From NCBI RefSeq assembly GCF_000283155.1, contig NW_004454262.1:3094785-3158784 (forward strand): 64,000 bases of DNA, given 5' to 3'. A program made the translations under genes and the position numbers. Below, one piece after another: positions 33,231 to 45,059 of the stretch. The stretch comes from Ceratotherium simum simum (taxonomy: Eukaryota > Chordata > Mammalia > Perissodactyla > Rhinocerotidae). Under the pieces are notes generated by a model. It was given only the letters and a program-made list of their open reading frames with translations, was not told the origin of the DNA and did not search any database. Numbering within the stretch: the stretch's first letter is position 1; each line of letters starts with the position of its first letter.

Positions 33231-33900
33231 AAGGTCGTTCATTTGGTGGGCGATCACTGGCCAAAGACTCCATCTCTTTTAGAGCCCCCGTCAGTGCGTT
33301 TGAGATTTGACAGCTCGACCTTTTTTAGTTGTTAGGAGCGTGGAGCAAAGGACAATGGAATCGAAAAGTTAGATACTGCGGCCATTTTGAGATCAATAAA
33401 TATAAAGAGTACATTTATAAACGAATACATTTCTTATTGCTTCACAGAATCCTTCTCATCCCGTTGCTTCTTATGCTCTAAAAGACTACTGGCTCGGTGA
33501 GGTCGGGGCTTGTCTTATTTATCTTTATATACTCAGCACTAGCAAGGTTTTGACACGTAGCAGATGCTGAAACAGATGTTAGTGAATGAATGGACACCAG
33601 CACTATTCCTGTTTTTGCCCTCTGTTCGCGTGGTCATGTAGTAATAATGAATTTTTTTAGCTAACATACTTTGTGGAGCACCTGCCTTGTGTGCCAGGCA
33701 CCGAAGGTTGTAGGCTTTTGGGATACATCAGTGAATGATACAGACAAAAGTTCTCAGCTCTTGCGGACTTTACATTCATGTAGAATTGACGGAGGGTAAA
33801 CAATAAGCACTATATTGGTAAATTATATAGTTTGTTACAAGATCATAAATGATGCTATGAAAAAACTTTTCAAAAACAAGCAAAGTAAGGGGAACAGTGA
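33231..33900. other. upstream flank of YAE1 with L2 fragments
   Basis: An L2 3' end (+) at about 33525-33600 (CTCAGCACTAGC, GCAGATGCTG) and a reversed L2 end at about 33690-33790 (GTGTGCCAGGCACCG, GGGATACATCAGTGAATG). The remainder is unassigned. Confidence 0.6.
33378..33388 (-). promoter_or_regulatory. YY1-like site upstream of YAE1
   Basis: On the minus strand this reads AAAATGGCCGC, close to the YY1 consensus AANATGGCGGC. It lies about 510 nt upstream of the YAE1 ATG, outside the CpG island core, and is oriented as in genes where YY1 sits just downstream of a start site. This is a motif match only. Confidence 0.3.
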
Positions 33901-33949
33901 GTGTGTGAGTGAGGGTGGCTGGGTGGAGTAGTTTATAATTTTAAATGTT

Positions 33950-35890
33950 CACAGAGAATTTTGCATATATTTATATACACACATATGATTTACTCAGTAG
34001 GTCCATGGAATATGTATAAAAACATTCTATACTTGGCCACAAAAATTGCCTTAATAGACTAAAAAGCATAGAGATTTTACAGGTCATATTCTCTGATCAT
34101 AATCCAACAAAATTAGTAATAAATAATAAAAATGACCCCGATAATTTTAACTATAATATTGGACATTAGAAACACCTTCCTAAATAACATTTGGATCAAA
34201 AAGGAAATAAAAATTAAAATGACATATGTACTAATCAATTAAAATCAGAATGCTTCCTACCAAAAAACATGGGAACAAATAAAAGCCGTCCTAAGAGGCA
34301 ATTCTATAGGCTTTAATGTCTTTATTATTAAAGAAAGAAAAAAATACATAAACTTATTATATATCTTAATTAGAAACAAAATGATAGGGAAGGAATAAAG
34401 ATAACTGAAATTAATAAAATAGAACACTCCAGAACGTGCATAAATAAATCCAAAAGCTGGTTCTTTGAAAACACCAATAAGATAGATAATCCTCTTTGAT
34501 GCTGATTTAAAAAAAAAGAGAACAAAATTTTACAAGATAGAAATGAGAAAGGAGGTAATGATGAAGAAGGAAATTCAAACATTATAAATTAGTAATTAAA
34601 ACTCAAGAGCAATACATTTGAAAACCTAGGAGATATGAATGACTTCCTAATAAAACTGACCCAACAAATAGAAAACATGAGATTAATTCTAGAAAAATTG
34701 AAGATTAAATATCTACTAAAAAAATAGCATGGAGACTCAACAATTTCACAGTTAAATCCTTTTTAATCTTTAAAGAACAATAGATAATCACGTTATTAGT
34801 TGTTGAAAATGTTATTTTTTACTATTCTGGGACAAAGAAAAATATGGAAACTCTCTAAATCATTTCATGAAGCCACCTTACTGTAACCTGATCAAGATAT
34901 CATAAAAAAAAATAACCAAAGTTCAAGTTAGCGTATGAATATCTTTCAAAAGGGAATCCAGTATCTTATCAAAAGAATAATTGGAGCCAGCCCAGATGGC
35001 CTATGGTTGGAGATCAGTGTGCTCCGCTTTGTCGGCGGCCCGGTTTGGTTCTGGGCGCGGAGGCAGGCCACTCATCTGCGGTGGCCACGCTGTGGTGGCG
35101 GGTTATATGGAAGAACTAGAAGAATTTACAACTATACACAACTATGTGCTGGAGATTTAGGGTTGGCGGGTGGGGGAAGGAAGAAAAAAGGAGGAAGATT
35201 GGCGGCAGATGTTAGCTTAGGGCGATTCTTCCCCTGGGGGAAAAAAATTCAAGAGGTTTTATTCTGGGAAAGCAACTGTTGCAAAATTAGGAAATCTATA
35301 AGCATATTTCGTCACATCAACAATTTAAAGGAGAAAAACTCATATGTCATTCTAAAAAATGCTGAGAAGTCATTTGAAAAATTTTAAAAATCATTCTTAA
35401 AATAAAATAGATAGAAACTACAAATTGATACTTTATCAAAAATCCAACAGCAAGTAGCAGTCTAAACACTCAGATGTTAAGATATTTCCTTTAAAGTGGA
35501 GAAAAGAGAGGACAAGTGGTGATCACCATTATTACGCAACATTCTTTTGGACATTAGTGAATGCAATAAGAGAGGTAAACAAAATAATCTTTATAAATAT
35601 TGGATAATAAGAGATGAAGCTCTTTCTTTTTGCTGTTTTTATGATTGTATGCCTGGAAAACCCAAAAGACTCTGGTTAAAAATAACAGAATAAGGGAATT
35701 TGATAAAGTCTCTGGGTATAAGAAAAATAAACAGATCAAATAGCCTCTTTATCTCTAGCAATAACCATCTAGAAATGGAAATGAGATAAATATTCCACTT
35801 GCAATAACAACAAATACTGTTAGATATAGTCTTTATATATTTGTTTAGTATTCAGTATTTATTTAGTATAATGTTTATAAATGTCAGGAA
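33950..35890 (+). repeat. old L1 ORF2 fragment interrupted by an ERE
   Basis: TTGGCCACAAAAATTGCC, CATTTGGATCAAAAAGGAAAT, AAAGCCGTCCTAAGAGGC, then after the SINE CATCAACAATTTAAAGGAG and CTCTGGGTATAAGAAAAAT. The order fits plus-strand ORF2. It is broken by many stops. Confidence 0.75.
34983..35262 (+). mobile_element. older ERE SINE carrying both tail modules
   Basis: GGAGCCAGCCCAGATGGCC head, AGAACTAGAAGAATTTAC (an ERE1-type module) followed by GGAGGAAGATTGGCGG and GATGTTAGCTTAGG (an ERE2-type module). It is diverged from the other copies. Confidence 0.88.
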
Positions 35891-35894
35891 TACA

Positions 35895-36790
35895 TTTTTA
35901 AAAATCAACTTTATTGAGGTGTAATTTACAGGCAGTAATATGCATACATTTTGAGTGTACGGTTTGATGAGTTTTGACAAATAGATACACCTGTGTAACC
36001 ACCACCCAATCAAGATATAGAAATTTCCATCACCATAGAAAATTCCCTCATACTTTTATGCAGTCGATCCCTCATCCCCTGATCCAATTTCTATCACTCA
36101 AGATTAGTTTCGTCAGTTTTAGAACTTCATAGAAGTGGACTCATATATGTTCTTTTATGTATTTGGCTTTTTTGAGTCAACATAATGTTTTTGAGATTCA
36201 TTCATGTGGTTGCCTGTACCAGTAGGTTGTTCTTTTTTATTGCTAAGTATCCTTTTTGTTGTATGGTTATATCATAATTCATCCATTTACTTGTTGGACA
36301 TTTGGATTGTTTCCAGTTTTTGGCTACTGTAAATAAAGCTGCTATGAATGTTCTCGTATGAGTCATTTTGTGTACACGTTTTCATTTCTCTTGCGTAAAT
36401 ATCTAGAAATGGACTTGTTGAGTCATATGGTAAGTTAAAATTTAACTTTATAAGAAACTGCCAAACTGTTTTCTAAAGTGATTATACCAGCAATGTATGT
36501 GAATGTCAGTTGCTCCACATCTTCTGCCTCACTTGGAATTGTCAGTCTTTTTAATATTAGCTATTCTGATAAATGTGTAGTGGTATCTTAGTGTGGTTTT
36601 AATTTTCACTTTCCAGATGATTTATAATTTTGAACATCTCTTCATGTGCTTATTTGCCTTTTGCTTATGTTTTTAAATGAAGTCTTTGCCCATTTAAAAA
36701 AATTGGGTTATCATTATTGTATTTTAAAGGTTCTTTGTATATTCTGGACATAAGTCCTTTGTCAGATACATGAATTGCAAATATGTTCTT
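35895..36790 (-). repeat. L1 3' end, minus strand
   Basis: AATCAACTTTATTGAGGTG, CAATCAAGATATAGAA, GCTGCTATGAATGTTCTCG, GAAACTGCCAAACTG and CTTTGTCAGATACATG are antisense to the L1M 3' UTR and ORF2 end. Confidence 0.88.
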
Positions 36791-38340
36791 TGCATTAGTT
36801 ATATCCATCAGGAGACAGCTGTGGAGATAGAGTTAGGAGTTCCTGAAGTTTTTCAGGGGATAGGGAGCATAAAGCCCACGAAAGATAAAAAGAGAGGGAA
36901 GCATGATTAGGCAGGCAGAGCCTATATAAAGGGATGCTCATCTGATCCCCGTGGTGGGAAAGGGAGGAGGAAGCAGGACTGGGCAGAGGGAGCCTCAGAC
37001 TGCTTCATAGATATGACAAAGTCCTGGCCAATGTAAAAGAAAGCTCTGGAGCAAAGGGCAAAGAGGAGTCCTGCATTAGGCACACGTGGCCAGGCCCTGG
37101 TACCCCTGCCATACTCAGTTATAGGCTGGGGGATACCCTGGAAGAGTGTGATCTTGGCTAGAAATCTGAGGCAGATCCTGTGGATGCTAACAGCCGGAGG
37201 CTGACAGCTGTACTCCTTTGTCAAGAACTGGATGATCTTTCAAGGTTCTTTCAAGTTTGTAATTATATTTTTTCCAAAATAGCTTGCTTTCTCTCTTTTT
37301 TATTATTAAATGAACTGTAAATAACAATGACATCCCCTGCATAAATTTTGGTGTCACAAAGTGAATTTACTCAAAGTATTTGGTAAACTTATCTTGCAGC
37401 TCAATATTTCTTATATAAATAGTCTATGATGAGGTCAACCTTTAGGGTTCACTCTATTCTTTTCCTGTTCTTCTGCTTATCGTTCATCCTTGTCTTTCCT
37501 TTCAAAGCCTTCAACAATTCTTTTTTATGTCCTTATATTTCCCATCTCCTGCTAACTTTCATTCTTTATCTCAGTCTTCCACAGTTTATTTGTGCCTTTT
37601 GCAAACTGCTATTTTGTAGTTGGTATAATAAACTCTAAGAGGGCATAGACTTTTTCTTGATTCCTCTTCAAAGTTTCTACCATACTGGCTTTAATCATTA
37701 AGTCTCTGGCAACTAGCCAGCAGAACTCCTGATTTCCGTATGCCAAGGGAAGTAGTTTTCCACTTTTCCTTGCCCCTTCTAAACTTTCATTTGGTCTATG
37801 AACCTCTGTGGTATTCAGTGCCTGAGCCCTTGGGTGCCGTCTTTTAATTGCTCATATCAGATTTGCTCCAAGGCCGTATATGTATTAGAAAAATGAAATT
37901 GTTGCTAGTGGTGAAAATAGTAAGAGAGCATTCAAAATATGGCTTCTAAAGCGAGGGCCTTAGGATAAGGACAGTTGATAGTAGGTAGATCCTGGGCAGA
38001 GTTGCCTCTTTTATTTTAAAGTATTGTGTCTATAGAAGACTTCAGTTATAATATAGCTGTCAAAGCTAAGAGGAAAATTATTAGTCTGATATGGAATGTT
38101 TGTTGAATATTAGAAGGGATGAAGCAGAAATCTCAGACAGGAAGCCTGATTGATCCTTCTAATGGTCTGTTGATGGACAGCTATGTCTAATAGCATTTAA
38201 GGATGTTCAAGTCTGTATTATGTTTCAAAAAATCCTTCCTCAACTCCAAGCTCCCCTCTAGCTATTGCTCTATGCTTCTCTTTCTCTTTACAACTAAACT
38301 TCTTGAAAGAGTCAATGTCTCCACTTCTGCACCTCTCACT
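36791..38340. other. unassigned intergenic sequence, about 1.5 kb
   Basis: No gene. The region 36820-37220 is GC-richer with a 100-codon minus open frame (37224-36922) but has no family features. An L2-like CTCTAAGAGGGCATAGAC lies near 37630. Confidence 0.35.
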
Positions 38341-38556
38341 TTTTTTTTTTTTTTAAAGATTTTATTTATTTATTTTTTCCCCCAAAGCCCCAGCAGATAG
38401 TTGTATGTCACAGCTGCACATCCCTCTAGTTGCTGTATGTGGGACGCGGCCTCAGCATGGCTGGAGAAGCGGTGCGTCGGTGCACACCCGGGATCCGAAC
38501 CCGGGCCGCCAGCAGCGGAGCGCGTGCACTTAACCGCTAAGCCACCGGGCCGGCCC
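38341..38556 (-). mobile_element. ERE1 SINE
   Basis: T tract, AAAGATTTTATTTATT, reversed head CCACCGGGCCGGCCC. Target duplications CTGCACCTCTCACTT and CTGCACATCTCACTT. Confidence 0.97.
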
Positions 38557-38827
38557 TGCACATCTCACTTTTAAACCCACAGGAATCTGGGTTCCAACCC
38601 CACTACTCCATTTAAAATGGGAGTGTGGGAGTAGGGGCAATTTCCACAATATTTTTGCTGATGACTCTCAAATCTCTCCCTCCAGCCCAGCTCTTCTCTG
38701 TGCATCAGACTCATGTATCTAACTGTCTGCAGGATATCCCACTTAGATTTAGCATATGGATTTTAACGCATCACAGCTGAATTTATCTTTTTTTTTCTTT
38801 CAGTATTCTTTCTCCTCTTACATTGTC

Positions 38828-38985
38828 TAGCTCCTTGCTGCTCAAACTGTGGGGCAGGCACTTGGAGCATCAGCATCATGTGGGAGCTTGTTAGACAAGG
38901 AGAGTTCCTGGTCCCATCCCCGACCTATTGAATCAGAATCTGTGTCCTCAGATTTGTATGTTCAGTCGTGTTTGAGAAGAATTGC
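38828..38985 (+). mobile_element. MER5-type hAT element
   Basis: GCTGCTCAAACTGTGGGGC, CATCATGTGGGAGCTTGTTAG, TTGAATCAGAATCTGTG and GTTTGAGAAGAATTGC. Confidence 0.8.
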
Positions 38986-38989
38986 AACT

Positions 38990-39672
38990 CATCGAATGGT
39001 CATCACATCAGCTCATTCACTGTGTCCTAAGTATTTCTCTCATTTTTTCCATTTTTCTTTGTTCCCACTGTCACTTCCTTGGTTCAGGCTACCATCTTGT
39101 CCCATCTGGATATTATATCATCTTCCTAGCTGGTACCTCTGCCTCATGTCCTATCTCCCTTCCAGTCCATTTTCTCTGCTAACCAGCATATTATTCCTAA
39201 AGCAAAATCTGATAGGGCCATCCCTTGCTTAATTCCCTTCAATACTTCTTGATTACTCTCATGATAATGTCCAAATGCCTTTACATGGCCAAAAATACCA
39301 TGTGTGGTCTGGCTCCTGCTCATCTTTCTGGCCTCACTTCTTGCTACCCTTCACTTGCACACATCTATTTCAGGCTTTTGCCGCATAATTTTTCCTCTGC
39401 CTACAAATGAAGCCTCTCCCTGTACCAAAGCTTACTTATATTAGATGTCACTTCCGTTTGGAAGTTTCCTCTGATCTTCTAAGTCTGGGTTAGTTGTCTC
39501 TCTTATGTGTGTTATAGTCTTTACCACCTTATATTACAAAGCCTGATTATCTACATTCTCTGCTAGACTATAAGCTCTTTGAGGCACGGACTGTGTGTCC
39601 TAATTAACTGTTTTATCCTTATTGCCTAGTATAATCCTCAATAAATATTTAATAAACAAATGAATGAATTTC
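38990..39672 (+). repeat. L2 LINE, about 680 bp including the 3' end
   Basis: GATAATGTCCAAATGCC, GTGGTCTGGCTCCTGCTCATC, TTTCAGGCTTTTGCC, CTCTGCTAGACTATAAGCTC and CTCAATAAATATTTAATAAAC follow L2 3' order. No intact ORF. Confidence 0.85.
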
Positions 39673-40516
39673 ATTAAAAATTCTTCAAACACTAGATTCT
39701 AAGCAATTCCATGTTCCAGTTGTAATTATGTAGTATAAACTGTCTATAAATCCAGATTAAATTAAGTAAGAATTTACTGACATTAGCTCGTTACAGGGGA
39801 AGGTAGGGTAGGCTAGGCAAGATACAGCAAGTTATAATAAAAAATCACTTTGCATGGATTTTTGAAAAACTTTTCCTTTCAATTTTGTAACCATGTTTTT
39901 AACAGTTATTTATTCTAAGGTCTGTATATTTAATTGATCTTAACATGCACAGTGAAACTTATGCTTCTTGATCTTTCCTATACTTGTGTTTCTGGTTTAA
40001 ATTTACCTCTTAGTTTTGAGGTCTTCAGGTTTTCCCAGTGATGACTTATGAGTGATATATTTTCTGAGTCCATGTATATCTGATGTCATATTGTCATCTC
40101 TGTTGCCTTTTTAGTTGTATTTGTCTGATATTTCATTACCTATCCTATTACTTTTAACTTTTGGAGCATTTTATTATAAACTTGTCCCCTAAACAGATAT
40201 GTATTGTTGTATGTGTATGCATGCACACAGACTCACACATATCCTATATATGTATGTGTGTGTGATTTGGTATGATCTGAGAGTCTCTTAAGGGGATATT
40301 TAACCTGTAAACATTTGTTACACTTTGGCCATGTATTAGAAGGATGAAATTGTGTGGAGGAGAGCTTTATTTCCTCCTTTCACGAGGGCAGAGTGGAGGG
40401 TAATGGGGCTCAAATGATTAGGGCACAGTAGCCTGGAAACAATAGGATCAAGGAGCTGAGACAGGCTGGCAAACAGCTTCTGATTTTAAGGAGTAGTGTC
40501 AGAAGGTAGGAAGGGT
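39673..40516. other. unassigned intergenic sequence
   Basis: Nothing recognised except a short GTGTGTATG tract near 40210-40265. Confidence 0.4.
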
Positions 40517-40555
40517 GGCGGTGGTGGTGGTGGTAGTGGCGACGGTGGTGGCAGA
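40517..40555. repeat. imperfect (GGT)n trinucleotide repeat
   Basis: GGCGGTGGTGGTGGTGGTAG, then GACGGTGGTGG. Confidence 0.9.
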
Positions 40556-41339
40556 GGCCTCTGGCTTCAAGGGGTGTTAATGAATTCCTGCTTTGCAAGC
40601 AAGAGGTAAGAGCAACCAGGTCTGACCCCTTTGGATCCTAGTAAACATCCCTGGGGATTTTTAGGCTTTACATAGAAAGAGGTCATCAGGGAAACATCGA
40701 CAGTGACTTCAATGAGTTTTGGTTATCATAATTATTTTTTGCCCCACTCTGTCACGCATATAATGCAATAATTAATGAGACAATTGGAGTACTAGACACT
40801 GTGATAGGTACTGGGACAGAGGTAAAGTTCACCTTCTTGCCTTCTTCCCACCTTGGCCTTGTCTTCCCCTCTGGTGGGTTTTCTCTCTGTTTGGGATGAG
40901 TCTAGTAGAGGCAGCATGAGTGCTTCCAGTTTTCCATAAGCTCCAGTGCTGGACAACTAAGGCTGCAATGGCACTATGTCTAAGTAACTCCTTACTTGTG
41001 GAGGCCACCAAGCCTATTAAGGTCCTGGTCTCAGTGGGGCCACAGCACTTTCCCTTGGGGTGATCTCTTGAGCCAGTTCCTTCAATATATCCCTGAGAAT
41101 GAACAGTTATAAAAAGATCCTGTCTCTGTTCAAGGAATTTGCCTGGAGGATTCCCACTTTCCATCTCCTTTGGTGTTAGTGGAAAGACCACATTTGTAAT
41201 GAGATTTGGAGACTGTTCCCCTTTGGAAATACAGTAGATGTTGCTAATACTCATTATTACCTGGTTCTTATCCCATTTCTGGTTACCCACAATAGTACAC
41301 TTCCTAACCTGTTGGCACATAGGGTCCAAACATGACTAA
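40556..41339. other. unassigned sequence with a 166-codon open frame
   Basis: The minus frame 41329-40829 is open for 166 codons but shows no domain, signal peptide or membrane segment that I recognise. It is probably a decayed repeat adjoining 41340-41640. Confidence 0.3.
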
Positions 41340-41640
41340 TTCTGGCCGGTGGCTAGTAAGTAGCAATTATACTCTTCACTCCCCAGATTAGGCCCTTAAA
41401 ACTCCTTCCTGAGCTCCAGCTCTCTCTTCCCCTGATGCAGCAATTGTAGTGGTCATGTATCGAGATGGTGGGGTCACAGGATGGAGCCAGTCTGGATCTC
41501 TGAGTTACCACTTGGAGGGAGCTTCCCTGGAGAGCCATTGGACCTATGGTAGACCTTGTGTGTAGGAGAAATGAACTTTTTTTCATTAAACTACTAAGAT
41601 TTAGGAGTAAATATGTTACCTAGCAGAGCACTACAAATAC
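41340..41640 (+). repeat. ancient LTR-like repeat, 3' portion
   Basis: GGAGAGCCATTGGACCTATG, CCTTGTGTGTAGGAGAAATG and AAACTACTAAGATTTAGG resemble the end of an old mammalian LTR-type repeat. Family not assigned. Confidence 0.5.
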
Positions 41641-41699
41641 GAGTACTGTATGTGCTCCATCTGATCTCTCTGGGTGTTTTCTTATATACTCCCACAGTT

Positions 41700-41945
41700 T
41701 TGAATAGCACCTAGGTGTTTCAACTCTCCCTCTCCTCACCAATATCTTCATACCAGGCCTTACCTCTGCTTTAGACTTGCATGTTTAACTATAAACTGGA
41801 CATCTGCACCACAAGGTACCATAGGAACTTCATACTTAACATGTCTAAAACTGAACTCATTGTCTTTCCGCCCCAAACCTGGTCTTCCTCCTGTATTCTC
41901 AATGTCAAATAGTGGCACCACTGTGCCCTTTGTGTTTTGACAGGC
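41700..41945 (+). repeat. L2 LINE fragment
   Basis: ACTATAAACTGGACATCTG, ACATGTCTAAAACTGAACTC and CTCAATGTCAAATAGTGGC are typical of L2. Confidence 0.75.
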
Positions 41946-41959
41946 AATATAGCGGAGAA

Positions 41960-42420
41960 GTTGAGTATGGGCAATGAATAGATAAACAAAAGGTAGTATA
42001 TCTATACAATGGAGTATTATTCAGCCATAAAAAGGAATGAAGTACTGATACATGCTACAACATAGGTGAGCCTTGAAAACTTTAGGTTGGGTGAAAGAAG
42101 CCTGTCTCAAAAGGCTACATATTGTGTGATTCCATTATATGAAATGTTTAGAATAGGCAAATCCAAAGAGACAGAAAATAGATTAATGTTTGTCAGGAGT
42201 TGGGAGGAGGGTGAAGTGGAGAGTGACTGCTAATAGATACAAGGTTTTTTTTGTGGAATAATGGAAATATTCTGGAATCAGATAATGTTGATAGTCACCC
42301 AACTTTGTGAATATACTAAAAACATGTGAATTGTATACTTTAAAAGGTGAATTTTATGGCATGAGAATTATATCACAATTCCTGAAAATTACCAGTAGAG
42401 AAGAATGAAATAAAAAAAAA
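41960..42420 (+). repeat. L1 3' UTR fragment
   Basis: AATGGAGTATTATTCAGCC, GAAGCCTGTCTCAAAAGGC, TTGTATACTTTAAAAGGTG and GAATTATATCACAATTCC. Confidence 0.88.
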
Positions 42421-42835
42421 ATCAGTAGCTTATGTTTCTGGATAAAACAGAAGATTGAAGGCCAGTTTTGAAGACAGTCTGTTATTTCATTGCACAGGTT
42501 TCATTTAAAGAATAAAACACACCATCAGCGTTTGGAGAACATGGCGTCTCTAATAATGCTATAACTTCAGTGTTTACACAGTAAATCCAAACTCAACAGC
42601 ACAATTTATACTGAACAGTATTACTTCAAGATGGCTAGCAGAATGAAAATAGAGAAAGGAAAAAAAGCTTTAAAAATGTTTAGTTGAAGCATATGCAAAT
42701 GTAAGATTAAAAACCATATTGTGCAAATCTGGAAACCAAAAATGTTTTGTGGAATGTTAGCGAAAATTATGCTCGTACAATTGTTTGTCATGTAATTAAA
42801 GTACAGGTGGTTATAAAAAAAAAAGAGTATGGGCT

Positions 42836-42970
42836 CTGGTGTTAGATTGCTTGGGTTCAGCCAAAATTCAGCCCCTGCACTTTCTAGCTATGTGGCCTTG
42901 GACTTAACTTTCCTATGCTTCGATTTTCTCATCCATACGATGGAGATCATGCAATAAATTGTAAGATGCA
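42836..42970 (+). repeat. MIR SINE
   Basis: GGGCTCTGGTGTTAGATTGC, CTAGCTATGTGGCCTTGGAC, CTCATCCATACGATGGAG. Confidence 0.88.
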
Positions 42971-42989
42971 CCATTATGTTATGCACCAC

Positions 42990-43440
42990 TAAAAAAAAAA
43001 TGCTAAAATCAAAACCACAATGAGATACCACTTCATACTCACTAGATGGCTGTAATCAAAAAGTAACTGAGAGACTTTGCTTTTCAGACCAGCACATAGG
43101 GAGTTTAGAAGTTGCCACGTTATCCTAGTAACAATTAAAACACTGAACAACTGGTAAAATTGACAACTCTTTTTAGATCCACCAGACAAGTGTGGTCACA
43201 GGGTAAACCACCGTCCCCCACTTGGAGAGATGGAAAGTAGATACAGAGAATCACAACTTGCTAGAGCACAAACCCAAAAGCAGAAACCTCCACAGGAAGC
43301 AGTGCCAGGGTAGGAAAACCTAAACTGTAACTGATGAATTACTGGAGGCCCAGGGTGAACCAGTCTGAGAATTCAAAACTCCGGGGGAATCTAGTAATAG
43401 TAGGGCCCTCACTTGGAAGCAACCAAGAAGTCCTTCAGTA
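42990..43440 (+). repeat. L1-derived fragments, partly unassigned
   Basis: 42998-43080 matches L1 ORF2 end (CACAATGAGATACCACTTC). 43080-43440 may be old L1 5'-region sequence (TGGTAAAATTGACAACTC), which I am less sure of. Confidence 0.5.
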
Positions 43441-43998
43441 GGTGAATGAATAAATAACCTGTGTCCATCCAGACAATGGAATATTAGTCAGCACTAAAAA
43501 GGAACGAACTATCAAGCCATGAAAGGACAAGGAGGAACTTCGAATGCATATTACTAAGTGGAAGAAGCCAATCTGAAAAAGCTACATACTTTATGATTCC
43601 AGTTATATGACATTTTGGAAAAGGCAAAATGACAAAGACAGTAAAGAGATCAGCAGTTGCCAGGGTTCAGGGGAGAGAGGGCTGAATAGGTGGAGCACAG
43701 AGGATTTTTAGGGCAGTGAAACTACTCTGTATGATATTTTATCATGGTGGATACATGTCATTATACATTTGTCCAAACTATGGAATGTACAACACCAGGA
43801 GTGAACCCCAAAGTAAACTACGGATGCTGGGTGGTGATGACGTGTCCATGTAGGTTCATCAATTGTAACAAATGCATCACTATAGTTCAGAATGTGAATA
43901 GTGGGGGAGGTTAGAGGGGTGGGAGCTATATGGGAAATCTCTGTATCTTCTGCTCAATTTCTATATGAACCTAAAACTTCTCTAAAAAATAAAGTGTT
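43441..43998 (+). repeat. L1 3' UTR copy A (plus strand)
   Basis: ACAATGGAATATTAGTCAGC, AAGGACAAGGAGGAAC, GGCAGTGAAACTACTCTG, ATCATGGTGGATACATGTC, and the end CCTAAAACTTCTCTAAAAA with AATAAAG. It is an inverted relative of 46690-47260. Confidence 0.9.
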
Positions 43999-44159
43999 AT
44001 TTACAAAGAAGCTGAGCAGCTTCTTACACAAAGGTTGAACTTTGTAGGAGAGTGGGAAGGGAAGCTGCAGGGAGAAAAAAGAGGTACAAAGTTTTCCTCC
44101 TGATATGATCCTGTGCCTCAACTTTTGCTAGCCATTATAGAAACCTGCAGTACAAAAGA

Positions 44160-44940
44160 TTAGAACAGACACTTCACGAAAAAAGATACACAGATGAAAA
44201 GATGCTCAATATCATTAATCATTAGGGAAATGCAAATCAAAACCACCATAACACACCACTATACACCTATTAGAATGGCTAATATTAAACACACTGATCG
44301 TACCAATTGCTGGTGAGGATATGAAGGAACTGGAATTCTCAAATACTGCCTCATGATATTACATGCTATAAAATGTTACGACCGCTTATTAAAACAGTTT
44401 GGCAGTTCCTTAAAAACTACCATATAACCCAGCGATTCCACTCCTAGATATCTGCCCAAGAGAAATTAAAGCATATGTCCATACAAACACCTATACGTAA
44501 ATGGTCACAGCAGGGTTTTTTTTTTTCGGTAATAGCCAAATTGTAGTTTATTCATCCTGTGGATACCACTACTCAGCAATAAAAAAGAATGGCTATTGAT
44601 ACACACAACAGCATAGATAAATTTCAAAATAATTATGCTGAATGAAAGAAGCCATACAGAAAAGAATATATACTCTACAAGTCCATTTATGTAAAACTCT
44701 AGCAAATGAAAACTAACTTCTAGTGATAGCAAATGGATCAGCAGTTGCCTAGGGACGGGCAGGTGGAGGGACAAGGAGAGGCGGGAGGAAAGGACTATAA
44801 GAGGGCACGAGGAAACTTTGGGGTGATGGATGTTCATTATCTTGGTTGTGGTGATGACTTCACAGGCATATAAACATGCCAAAGTTCATCAAATTTTACA
44901 CTTTAAAAATGTGCATGTCTAGGGGAAAGAAAAAAGATAA
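44160..44940 (+). repeat. L1 ORF2 end and 3' UTR fragment
   Basis: GACACTTCACGAAAAAAG, GAAATGCAAATCAAAACC, CAGCGATTCCACTCCTAG, AATTATGCTGAATGAAAG and TTTTACACTTTAAAAATG. Confidence 0.88.
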
Positions 44941-45059
44941 AACTTAGATGATCATCACAATGGATGCAACATAAGCACTTGAGAATATTCACCACCAACT
45001 CACAAGACAAAGTATCTTAGCAAACAAGGCAAACCAGTAACTAAACAGGCAAACCAGTA

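Noticed and set aside
32544..33257. 237-codon minus-strand open frame read as one protein
   Set aside because: The middle 43 codons are genuine YAE1 exon 1, but the frame runs through the exon 1 donor into the intron. The spliced 226-aa product is the real protein.
40829..41329. 166-codon open frame on the minus strand
   Set aside because: No recognisable domain, signal or membrane segment; it adjoins ancient repeat sequence and has no promoter or splice context. Most likely chance.
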